The translations under genes and the position numbers were made by a program. Under the pieces are notes generated by a model. The model saw nothing but the letters and a program-made list of their open reading frames with translations, was not told the origin of the DNA and ran no database searches. From NCBI GenBank assembly GCA_011056825.1, contig DSBH01000077.1:1-12499 (forward strand): a stretch of 12,499 nucleotides of DNA, written 5' to 3'. This DNA comes from Deltaproteobacteria bacterium (lineage in GTDB: Bacteria; Desulfobacterota; Syntrophia; Syntrophales; UBA2210). Shown here one piece after another: positions 1 to 6,669 of this stretch; position 1 is the first letter of the stretch, and every line of letters begins with the position of its first letter.

Positions 1-1215
1 CGTACCTACCTGGTACTGCCGACCTTCATTAACAGGAATAGTAATATAGATCCACCGTTCATCCGTCTCTATTTCGGGCTCGCCGAACTGGGCGTCGATG
101 AAACCGTTGTTGTGGTAAAAAACGGTGAGCCGCTCTACATCCCTCTCCAGCTCAGCCCGATTGAACAGGCCTGCATCGGTGAGAAAATGAAATATGCCCC
201 ACTCGGACACTTCCATCATCTTTCTGAGTTCCTTGTCGGTATAGACCTTGTTCCCTTCGAATGAAATGCTCTTGATCGACGGTTTTCGATGCTCTTCCAC
301 GGTGAATACAACCGTGACATCACGTCCCTCTTCTTCGCCCTCCGCAACGAACGACACGCGGGAATTGAGATATCCCCGTTCCTTGTACAGCATCCTGATA
401 TTTTCGGCGTCGTTGTTGGTCTTGTCGGGATCATATAGTTGCCGCGGTTTTATGGTGAGTATATCCCTGATATCCCGTTCCTTGACTTTGCGATTTCCCT
501 CTATGCGGATCTCGGCGATGCGAGGCCGTTCTTTCAGTATAAAAGTGACTATCCTTCCTTCGGGAGACTCGGTCACTTCGGCCTTGACGTCGCTGAAATG
601 ATCCATACGGTAGAGAGCCCTGATGTCCTCAGACAAAACACGTTGTGAGAAGAGGGTTCCCCTGGTTCCCTCGATCGCGTTATACAGGGCGTCATCCTCC
701 ACAAGCTGATTGCCCTCAAAGCGAACCTCGGCAATTCGCAGGCGGGCGAATAGCCTGACGAGCACTTCTTTCACCAGGTCCGCCGCTATGGTGTCGACGC
801 TTTCGATGCCTCGTCCCTGTGCGTACAGATCCCGCACGACAACACCACGTTCGAGGTCCGCAACCTGGACGTCGGCGCTGATTAACTCACCGAGCATGGT
901 CAGGCTTCCCGTGACCGCGTAATGGGCGCCCACCCGCCGGCCTGCTTCAATCGCGGACCGCTCCGTCGGCGGATCATTTCCGACAAGATCCCGCAGGACT
1001 TCCAGGTCGATAACCTGGATGTATGGTTGCTTCAGAAATTCAGCCCTGATACTCCCGGCGATGCGTTCCTTGAGAAACGACACGTCGGTTTCGCTGTGAA
1101 TGCTGAACGGGAAGAGGGCTATTTTCCTGGTCTCTTCAGCCGCAGAAACTCGAGGAGCAACAAGAAGCAGCATCAGTATGACCATCACCAGTTTTTTGAG
1201 GTGATTATAATTCAT
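1..1215 (-). CDS. bamA: BamA outer membrane protein assembly factor, N-terminal 405 residues (3' end outside window)
   Basis: BamA (Omp85) is the outer-membrane barrel that folds and inserts other beta-barrel proteins; its POTRA domains lie in the periplasm. The 405 codons read open to the window edge. Residues 1-26 form a signal peptide: a lysine pair, a hydrophobic stretch rich in Leu/Val/Met, and a likely cut after VSA. Residues 29-155 resemble a TolB N-terminal/CsgG-like fold (KIALFPF near 31, GAHYAVTGSL near 97-106). Three POTRA repeats follow, at about 160-230, 232-309 and 312-399, each opening with a strand ending FEGN or IEGN (167, 238, 319). The barrel would lie beyond position 1. 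The ATG at 1215 follows an AGGACGG stretch and overlaps the end of lolD by 11 nt. I infer bamA from the POTRA repeats and the lol neighbours; without the barrel, a TamA-like Omp85 is possible but less likely. Confidence 0.9.
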   Translation of the reverse strand, partial: MNYNHLKKLVMVILMLLLVAPRVSAAEETRKIALFPFSIHSETDVSFLKERIAGSIRAEFLKQPYIQVIDLEVLRDLVGNDPPTERSAIEAGRRVGAHYAVTGSLTMLGELISADVQVADLERGVVVRDLYAQGRGIESVDTIAADLVKEVLVRLFARLRIAEVRFEGNQLVEDDALYNAIEGTRGTLFSQRVLSEDIRALYRMDHFSDVKAEVTESPEGRIVTFILKERPRIAEIRIEGNRKVKERDIRDILTIKPRQLYDPDKTNNDAENIRMLYKERGYLNSRVSFVAEGEEEGRDVTVVFTVEEHRKPSIKSISFEGNKVYTDKELRKMMEVSEWGIFHFLTDAGLFNRAELERDVERLTVFYHNNGFIDAQFGEPEIETDERWIYITIPVNEGRQYQVGT

Positions 1216-1873
1216 GCAACGTACCGTCCTTCAGGCCTAACGTCCTCGACATACGCCGGGCCAGCTGATTGTTGTGGGTGACGACTACAAGCGTCGTCTT
1301 CCGCGCTCCGTTCAACTGCAACAGCAATTCTTCGATTTTCCGACCTGTCGTCTCATCCAGGTTGCCTGTGGGTTCATCGGCAAGAAGGACGGCCGGTTTC
1401 ATGATCATGGCTCTCGCCACGGCGACCCGCTGTTGTTCCCCCCCTGAAAGCTCACCCGGTTTGTGGGGTAACCTATCACCAAGTCCGACCTCAGTCAAGG
1501 CTGCCTCCGCCATTCGGAGCGCCTCCCGGCGAGGTACGCCGCCGATCAGGGCCGGCATCATGGTGTTCTCCAATGCCGTGAATTCAGGAAGCAAATGGTG
1601 AAACTGAAAAACAAACCCGATCCGCCGGTTGCGGAAGTCGGCCCTTGTCCGCTCGTCGCCCGTGAATACATCAACGCCGTCGTACAAGACGGAACCGCCT
1701 GTCGGATGATCGAGCAACCCCATGATCTGCAGGAGCGTCGTTTTCCCCGATCCCGACACACCGAGAACCGCCACGGTCTCCCCTGCGGCTATCTCGAGGT
1801 CGATCCCTCTCAGTACGCCCACAGCGTTGCCATCCTTTATGAAGGTCTTGGTCAAAGTTTTCAGGTTAATCAT
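1205..1873 (-). CDS. lolD: LolD, ATPase of the lipoprotein-releasing ABC transporter
   Basis: LolD hydrolyses ATP on the cytoplasmic face to drive LolC/E extraction of outer-membrane-destined lipoproteins from the inner membrane to the carrier LolA. The 222-residue protein has the full ATPase set: Walker A GVSGSGKTT at 38-46, Q-loop Gln90, ABC signature LSGGEQQR at 142-149, Walker B AVLLADEP at 161-168 followed by TGNLD, and the switch His200. Size and motifs fit the LolD/MacB/FtsE type. The lolC gene 11 nt upstream and bamA immediately downstream (11-nt overlap, TAA stop at 1205-1207) point to LolD rather than a MacB-type exporter. No strong Shine-Dalgarno precedes the ATG, so it may rely on coupling to lolC translation. 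Confidence 0.95.
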   Translation of the reverse strand: MINLKTLTKTFIKDGNAVGVLRGIDLEIAAGETVAVLGVSGSGKTTLLQIMGLLDHPTGGSVLYDGVDVFTGDERTRADFRNRRIGFVFQFHHLLPEFTALENTMMPALIGGVPRREALRMAEAALTEVGLGDRLPHKPGELSGGEQQRVAVARAMIMKPAVLLADEPTGNLDETTGRKIEELLLQLNGARKTTLVVVTHNNQLARRMSRTLGLKDGTLHEL

Positions 1874-1884
1874 GAACCAAACCC

Positions 1885-3141
1885 CTATTCGTACCGCAGT
1901 GCTTCCGCCGGATCCAGCCGAGACGCCGTCCAGGCCGGGTAAATTGACGCCACGAAACAGATCGCCAGTGTTACCAGGACAATCAGTGCCACGTCGGGAT
2001 AATTCACCTCGGAAGGCAGTGTACTGAGATAATAAACGTCACGGGGCAAGACCGTAAACCCGAACAGATCCTCGATGAAACCCACAATGGATTCAAGATT
2101 GAGCGCCGCCGTGATACCGGCGACACAGCCGAGCGCGGTGCCGACAAAACCTATAATAAGCCCCTGTACCATGAATATTTTCATGATGCTGCGACCCGTT
2201 GCACCCATGGACTTCAGTATGGCGATATCACCGGTCTTCTCCATAACCGACATGATGAGGGTGATGACGATGTTGAAAGCCGCCACCAGAACGATGAGGC
2301 TCAGAATAATGAACATGACCGTACGTTCCAGCTTGAGCGCCGAGAACAGGTTCCGGTTCAGCTCCATCCAGGTTCTTGCCCAATAGGATGGACCGAGATG
2401 CTCCTCGAGGGCATCCGCCACTTCCTTCGCGCGATAGATGGAATCTATCTTGATTTCGATGCCGGTGACGGCGTCACCTGTATTAAGAAATTGCCTCATG
2501 TCCGACAGGGACAGAAAGGCCAGCGTGGAGTCATATTCATAGAATCCCGATTCGAAAACGCCGGAAACACGGAAGGTCTTGAGACGGGGCATCGTCCCCA
2601 TGGGCGTCGAAACGCCCATGGGAAGCAGAACTTCTATTGTGTCCCCGTATCGTGTCCCCAGGGTACCTGCCAGTTCCCTGCCCACGATAATCGGCGGAAG
2701 ATCTTCTTCCCGGTCGCGGACCTCGGACAGAGATGAAAGATCGCCCTCCACTATCGTACCCACGTTGATGACATCGGGTGCGCTTTCGGGATCCATGCCG
2801 CGAAGCACCACCCCTGTGACCCGGCTGCCCTTTTTCACCATGGCCTGGCCGTAAAGAAACGGCGTTGCCGCCTCGACCCGGTCGACACCGGCGATGTCAT
2901 GCATAACATCCCGGTATTGCTCCATGTTTCCATCGAGTCGCGTAAGAAGGATATGGGCGTTTATTCCCAGGATCTTGTTCCGGAGTTCCGCCTCGAAACC
3001 GTTCATGACGGCCAGAACAATAATAAGGGCGGCGACGCCGAGAAAGATTCCTGCCGTTGAAATCACGGTATTGACGGAAATGAAGGTCTGTTTTCTTTTC
3101 GCCCGGAGATAGCGGGTGCCGACGAACAGTTCATACCCCAT
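1885..3141 (-). CDS. lolC: LolC/LolE family lipoprotein-releasing permease
   Basis: This is the integral membrane subunit of the Lol ABC transporter, which passes lipoproteins to periplasmic LolA. I use the ATG at 3141 (418 aa) because GGTGAG lies 7 nt upstream and the N-terminus MGYELFVGTRYLRAKRKQ matches the family start; an in-frame GTG at 3156 is possible. The topology is typical: TM1 about residues 22-48, a periplasmic domain of about 220 residues, TM2 about 275-301, TM3 about 322-347, TM4 about 384-405, and the cytoplasmic tail SRLDPAEALRYE. The stretch MEKTGDIAILKSMGAT after TM2 is the coupling segment expected to touch LolD. Only one LolC/E-type gene is visible, so it may act as a homodimer, as proposed for single-subunit (LolF-like) systems, or the partner may be elsewhere. 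LolC versus LolE cannot be decided from sequence alone. Confidence 0.92.
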   Translation of the reverse strand: MGYELFVGTRYLRAKRKQTFISVNTVISTAGIFLGVAALIIVLAVMNGFEAELRNKILGINAHILLTRLDGNMEQYRDVMHDIAGVDRVEAATPFLYGQAMVKKGSRVTGVVLRGMDPESAPDVINVGTIVEGDLSSLSEVRDREEDLPPIIVGRELAGTLGTRYGDTIEVLLPMGVSTPMGTMPRLKTFRVSGVFESGFYEYDSTLAFLSLSDMRQFLNTGDAVTGIEIKIDSIYRAKEVADALEEHLGPSYWARTWMELNRNLFSALKLERTVMFIILSLIVLVAAFNIVITLIMSVMEKTGDIAILKSMGATGRSIMKIFMVQGLIIGFVGTALGCVAGITAALNLESIVGFIEDLFGFTVLPRDVYYLSTLPSEVNYPDVALIVLVTLAICFVASIYPAWTASRLDPAEALRYE

Positions 3142-3149
3142 AGGCAATC

Positions 3150-3242
3150 TCACCACCGGCGTTCATTCACATAAAGACAGACGGGAGCCAGCGCTCGAAA
3201 AATTTCCCTGTCCCGGTTTTCCTGCCCGACATTGAAACTCAC
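3150..3242 (-). CDS. Possible 30-residue ORF between lysS and lolC
   Basis: The 114-nt gap between the lysS stop and the lolC ATG contains a GTG-started 30-codon frame. A purine-rich GGAGAG lies 5 nt before the start. Its TGA stop (3150-3152) overlaps the GGTGAG that serves as the lolC ribosome binding site. The predicted peptide begins VSFNVGQENRDREIF and ends NERRW; it is charged, with no signal or membrane segment, and I recognise no family. It could be a real small protein, a leader coupling lolC translation to upstream ribosomes, or chance. Evidence is limited to spacing and the Shine-Dalgarno-like stretch. Confidence 0.2.
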   Translation of the reverse strand: MSFNVGQENRDREIFRALAPVCLYVNERRW

Positions 3243-3255
3243 GAAGGCTCTCCGC

Positions 3256-4746
3256 TCAGGGTTGCCTGGTTCTTGATCGCATATGGGGAAAAAGAATGAC
3301 GTCTCTGATCGACGGTGAATCGGTAAACAGCATGACAAGCCTGTCGATTCCTATCCCCTCGCCTGCCGTGGGCGGCATGCCGTATTCAAGGGCGGTGATG
3401 TAATCCTCATCGAAATCATGGGCTTCCTCGTCGCCGGCCTCTTTCTTCCGAAGCTGTTCCCGGAATCGTTCCCGCTGATCATCGGGATCGTTCAACTCGG
3501 AGAAGGCGTTCGCTATTTCCCGCCCGCAGATAAAAAGCTCAAAGCGATCCACATAATCTCCATCAACGGAGTTCCGCCTAGACAAGGGCGACACCTCCAC
3601 GGGATACCGGGTTATGAACGTAGGCTGCACCAGCTTGTGTTCCACGGCTTCGTCGAAAATCTCCATGATGATCCTGCCCCTGGAATCTGTTTCGTCCACG
3701 TGAACATTCAGCTCTTCGGCCGCGGCCGCGGCGGTTTCTTTCGAGCCGAGGCGCTCCGCTGGAATACCCGTGTACCGCTCGATGGCCTCGGTAACCGACA
3801 GACGCGGCCAGGGAGGCGTGAAATCGACAGGTGTCCCCTGGTAGGAAAAACTGAGCGATCCGAGAACACGGTCGGCCGCAAAAGTCAGCAGCTCCTCCGT
3901 GAAGGTCATGAGATCTTCGTAATCGGCGTAGGCCCGGTAAAATTCCATCATGGTGAATTCGGGATTATGAAGTACTGAAATCCCTTCATTCCTGAAACAG
4001 CGGTTGATCTCGAAAACACGCTCCAGGCCTCCCACAACCAGGCGCTTCAGGTAGAGCTCGGGAGCGATGCGGAGATAGAGATCCATGTCCAGGGTGTTGT
4101 GGTGTGTTTTGAAGGGTCGTGCCGTCGCTCCGCCCGCGATGGGATGCATCATGGGTGTTTCCACCTCGAGAAAGTCACGGTCGGTCATGAACTCCCTGAT
4201 AAGGCGAATGATCCTGCTTCTGACCAGAAACGTGTCCCTTACCTCCGGATTCATGATCAAATCGAGATAACGCTGCCGGTACCGGATCTCCACGTCGGTG
4301 AGCCCGTGCCATTTTTCGGGAAACGGCCGCATCGCCTTGGAAAGAAGACGGATTTCGTCAGTGTCGATGGTCAGTTCACCTGTTTTCGTTCTGAAGAGTT
4401 TTCCGGCGACAAACACGATGTCGCCCACGTCGAATTTCTTGAACAGCGCGTAGCAATCATCGCCGACACGCTCCTTTCTCACAAAGACCTGTATTCGACC
4501 TTTTCGATCCTGAATGTTTATAAACGAGGCCTTGCCGAAGAACCGCTGCGCCATGATCCTTCCGGCAAGACTGAACCGTTCTTCCAGTTGCTGCAAGGTT
4601 TCGTCGCCGGCATCGCCGTAACGGGTCAACAGCTCTTCGGATGTATGATCCACCCGTACATCGTTGGGATACAGGTCGATTCCTGCCGCCCTCAACTGCT
4701 CGGCCTTTTCCTTCTTCTTTCTCAGCAGTTCACTTGTATCTTCCAT
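3256..4746 (-). CDS. lysS: Lysyl-tRNA synthetase, class II
   Basis: LysS charges tRNA-Lys with lysine in the cytoplasm. The 496-residue product from the ATG at 4746 has the usual length of bacterial class II LysS. In order: an N-terminal helix rich in Lys and Glu (LRKKKEKAEQLRAAGIDLYP), an OB-fold anticodon-binding domain at roughly 58-140 (SLAGRIMAQRFFGKASFINI), then the catalytic domain. It shows motif 2 (FRNEG at 251-255 and HNPEF at 260-264) and motif 3 (GEGIGIDRLVM from about 462, then DVILFPHMR near the C-terminus). The reading frame stays open upstream to 4884, but that extension resembles no LysS and crosses the predicted promoter, so I reject it. Only a weak GGAC precedes the ATG. 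It is the first gene of the leftward lysS-lolC-lolD-bamA cluster. Confidence 0.97.
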   Translation of the reverse strand: MEDTSELLRKKKEKAEQLRAAGIDLYPNDVRVDHTSEELLTRYGDAGDETLQQLEERFSLAGRIMAQRFFGKASFINIQDRKGRIQVFVRKERVGDDCYALFKKFDVGDIVFVAGKLFRTKTGELTIDTDEIRLLSKAMRPFPEKWHGLTDVEIRYRQRYLDLIMNPEVRDTFLVRSRIIRLIREFMTDRDFLEVETPMMHPIAGGATARPFKTHHNTLDMDLYLRIAPELYLKRLVVGGLERVFEINRCFRNEGISVLHNPEFTMMEFYRAYADYEDLMTFTEELLTFAADRVLGSLSFSYQGTPVDFTPPWPRLSVTEAIERYTGIPAERLGSKETAAAAAEELNVHVDETDSRGRIIMEIFDEAVEHKLVQPTFITRYPVEVSPLSRRNSVDGDYVDRFELFICGREIANAFSELNDPDDQRERFREQLRKKEAGDEEAHDFDEDYITALEYGMPPTAGEGIGIDRLVMLFTDSPSIRDVILFPHMRSRTRQP

Positions 4747-4824
4747 GTTCGTCCAATCGGGGTCCGCGGATATCGTCACGACTCCACGGCAAAAAAATAT
4801 CCATGGTGACAATAAGGAGGCATA

Positions 4825-4851
4825 CCTATATGTTTTGATGATTTTAGTCAA
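4825..4851 (-). promoter_or_regulatory. Candidate sigma70 promoter for lysS and the leftward cluster
   Basis: On the minus strand TTGACT (complement of 4846-4851, 5 of 6 to consensus) is followed after 15 nt by TATAGG (complement of 4825-4830, 4 of 6). Transcription would start near 4818, giving a leader of about 70 nt before the lysS ATG. The region is AT-rich compared with its surroundings. The short spacer and imperfect -10 keep confidence moderate. Confidence 0.4.
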
Positions 4852-4877
4852 GATATTTGATAATCTTGAGAAAAGCA

Positions 4878-4906
4878 TTGACAAAAAAGAACGCCGATAC
4901 TAGCAT
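4878..4906 (+). promoter_or_regulatory. Candidate sigma70 promoter for the heptose kinase operon
   Basis: A perfect -35 TTGACA (4878-4883) is followed after exactly 17 nt by TAGCAT (4901-4906, 4 of 6 to TATAAT), in an AT-rich stretch just upstream of the first gene of the rightward operon. The start of transcription would be near 4912-4914, giving a leader of about 128 nt before the ATG at 5041. It is back to back with the leftward lysS promoter candidate. Confidence 0.55.
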
Positions 4907-4913
4907 GCCTTGC

Positions 4914-4970
4914 CGGCATCGAAGCGGAGATAAACTGTCTTTTTCTCATCCTCCGCCGTCGGCGATGCCG
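4914..4970 (+). promoter_or_regulatory. Nested stem-loop in the predicted 5' leader of the heptose kinase operon
   Basis: Two sets of inverted arms nest. The outer 8-bp arms are CGGCATCG (4914-4921) and CGATGCCG (4963-4970). The inner 6-bp arms are GCGGAG (4924-4929) and CTCCGC (4951-4956), separated by a 21-nt pyrimidine-rich loop. The outer arm begins within a base or two of the predicted transcription start, so it could cap the 5' end of the mRNA. No riboswitch family is recognised and no ligand is implied; it may be an mRNA stabiliser, a protein site or chance. Confidence 0.35.
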
Positions 4971-5040
4971 ATTGAACCACCTACCGGGGCCGGGGAAGTT
5001 CCGCCCGGGAAAAGAAGATGGGCGCCGTGCCGCGGATATC

Positions 5041-6024
5041 ATGAAAAAAATTCTTTCCAGAAAACGGGCTGTTGAAATCATCGATCGCTTCCCTTCGGCG
5101 CGTGTTTTCGTCGTAGGCGATATCATCGTCGATCATTTCATCTGGGGAAAAGTTTCCCGCATATCTCCGGAAGCACCGGTACCGGTCGTCCGCGTGACGT
5201 CGGAAAGTCTGCTCCTGGGGGGCGCAGCCAATGTCCTGAACAATATTTATTCTCTCGGCGGAGCCGCCTTTATCGCCGGCGTGGCCGGTCGGGACGAAAT
5301 GGGCGGCTGGTTGCGGAAACGCCTGGAGGAAATAAAGGTGGACGCGGGCGGTATCATTATCAAGGAAAACCGTCCTACAAGCATTAAAACACGTGTCATC
5401 GCTCATAATCAACAGGTGGTCCGGTTCGACCGGGAGAACCGCGACCCGCTTCTGCAAAAAGACAGGCGCTCAATAATCCGCTACCTGCAATCGCTGCGGC
5501 ACGACATCGGAGTGATCGTCATCTCAGATTACAACAAGGGAATGGTAAACGCAGAACTTCTGGAAGAAATCACCGCCGTCGCGAAACAGGAGGGTATACC
5601 GATTTTTGTCGATCCGAAACAGAATGGTTTCTCGCTCTACCGGGGATGCGATCTCATTACTCCGAACCTGGCCGAAGCGTCCCAGGCCCTGGGCGAAGAA
5701 ATGCAGTCGCACGACGAGTTGGTGAAAGGCGGCCTTCGGCTGACAGGGGATTACGGTTTCGCTTCGTTGCTCATCACCCGCGGAGAAGAGGGAATGACGC
5801 TGTTTGAGAAAAACGGCGACATCACCGATATTCCCGCTGTGGCCAAGGAAGTGTATGATGTTACGGGGGCGGGTGACACGGTGATCGGAACGTTCGCCCT
5901 GGCCGTTGCCGCCGGGGCATCGTCCAAAGAAGCGGCGGTTCTGGCGAACCGCTCCGCCGGCGTCGCCGTGGGAAAAGTTGGAACGGCGACGGTGAAGCCC
6001 GAAGAACTGCTCAGCGTTCTGTAG
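5041..6024 (+). CDS. rfaE1: D-glycero-beta-D-manno-heptose-7-phosphate kinase (RfaE domain I / HldA type)
   Basis: This PfkB/ribokinase-family sugar kinase phosphorylates heptose 7-phosphate at C1 on the way to ADP-heptose for the LPS inner core. From the ATG at 5041 it has 327 residues. An in-frame TTG at 4972 would add an unlikely Pro/Gly-rich tail. The N-terminus VVGDIIVDHFIWG followed by SRISPEAPVPVV is the RfaE domain I signature. The substrate-binding GGAAN lies at 60-64, and the PfkB signature DVTGAGDT at 273-280 carries the catalytic base Asp279. The protein ends after the kinase domain (KPEELLSVL), so the cytidylyltransferase domain fused in E. coli HldE is absent and should be encoded elsewhere. 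The start codon overlaps the TGA of a tiny ORF (5018-5044). It heads the rightward operon. Confidence 0.93.
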   Translation: MKKILSRKRAVEIIDRFPSARVFVVGDIIVDHFIWGKVSRISPEAPVPVVRVTSESLLLGGAANVLNNIYSLGGAAFIAGVAGRDEMGGWLRKRLEEIKVDAGGIIIKENRPTSIKTRVIAHNQQVVRFDRENRDPLLQKDRRSIIRYLQSLRHDIGVIVISDYNKGMVNAELLEEITAVAKQEGIPIFVDPKQNGFSLYRGCDLITPNLAEASQALGEEMQSHDELVKGGLRLTGDYGFASLLITRGEEGMTLFEKNGDITDIPAVAKEVYDVTGAGDTVIGTFALAVAAGASSKEAAVLANRSAGVAVGKVGTATVKPEELLSVL

Positions 6025-6111
6025 CACAACGGCGCGTTGACAGGCAGTGTTCGACCGTGATCGCTCCAGGTACCGAAGGAAAGGATCCTCGAAAAACCAA
6101 GCACGGAATTC

Positions 6112-6669
6112 ATGAGTATTCTTCAACAACCAGACCCGGTTAAACTGGTGGCAAGCCTGCTCTCAACAGAGAGAGACCTTATCCCCGGGGTTATAGGCGC
6201 CCTGGCGGAACGATACGGCAAAACGGATTATGTCAGCTCGATACTCCATTTCGATTTTACAACATATTACAGGAAAGAAATGGGTCCTGACCTGGTGCGG
6301 CGGTTTATCACTTTCGAAACGCTGATCCACCCGGCTGATCTTCCCGATATAAAAATGTTCACTGCAGAGCTGGAGCAACAATCCGCCACGGGGATGAAAA
6401 GACGGATCAACATCGATCCCGGCTATATTTCCACGGGGCACCTGCTCCTGGCAACGGGAAAACCATACGCGCACAGGCCGTACCTGCGGAACGGCGTCTA
6501 CGCCGACGTCACACTGATTTACCGGGACATGTCTTTCAGGCCGCAGGAATGGACCTACCCCGATTACCGGGAGCAATCGATGATCGACATGCTTGCGGGA
6601 ATACGGAAAAAATACCTTAAACAGCTGGCGGCGGCCAGAAAAGAAAAAGAAACGGAGACGGCTGAATGA
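6112..6669 (+). CDS. DUF4416 family protein, function unknown
   Basis: The 185-residue protein matches my knowledge of DUF4416, a family seen mainly in Desulfobacterota and related anaerobes and sometimes annotated as GTP-binding; I see no P-loop, so that label is not supported. The landmarks are FDFTTYYRKEMG at 48-59, NIDPGYISTGHLLLAT at 100-115, HRPYLRNGVYADVTL at 121-135 and WTYPDYR at 147-153. The conserved His, Tyr, Arg and Asp residues in the second half could form an active or nucleic-acid-binding site, but this is speculation. There is no signal peptide or membrane segment, and the C-terminal 25 residues are a Lys/Glu-rich helix. It starts 87 nt after the heptose kinase, and its TGA overlaps the yicC ATG (ATGA), indicating translational coupling. 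An RNA-related role with YicC is an inference from position only. Confidence 0.88.
   Translation: MSILQQPDPVKLVASLLSTERDLIPGVIGALAERYGKTDYVSSILHFDFTTYYRKEMGPDLVRRFITFETLIHPADLPDIKMFTAELEQQSATGMKRRINIDPGYISTGHLLLATGKPYAHRPYLRNGVYADVTLIYRDMSFRPQEWTYPDYREQSMIDMLAGIRKKYLKQLAAARKEKETETAE

Noticed and set aside
248..1281. Several plus-strand frames of 69-119 codons opposite bamA.
   Set aside because: The minus strand codes for 405 uninterrupted residues with signal peptide and POTRA repeats.
3418..4809. Long plus-strand open frames (3418-3978 and 4099-4809) opposite lysS.
   Set aside because: They are antisense to a full class II LysS with all its motifs; the translations show no recognisable domain.
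4814..4838. A strong Shine-Dalgarno-like AAGGAGG on the plus strand followed by ATG TTT TGA.
   Set aside because: The frame is two codons long and lies upstream of the predicted rightward promoter, inside the leftward promoter region; most likely chance.
4747..4884. N-terminal extension of lysS by 46 codons to 4884.
   Set aside because: The extra residues do not resemble LysS and would cross the predicted lysS promoter and start site; the ATG at 4746 fits the family length.
6037..6065. Perfect TTGACA in the gap between the heptose kinase and DUF4416 genes.
   Set aside because: No acceptable -10 lies 15-19 nt downstream, and the genes look co-transcribed.
5524..6129. 201-codon minus-strand frame opposite the heptose kinase.
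   Set aside because: It is the antisense shadow of a well-supported PfkB kinase, with an Arg/His/Phe-rich composition typical of shadows.
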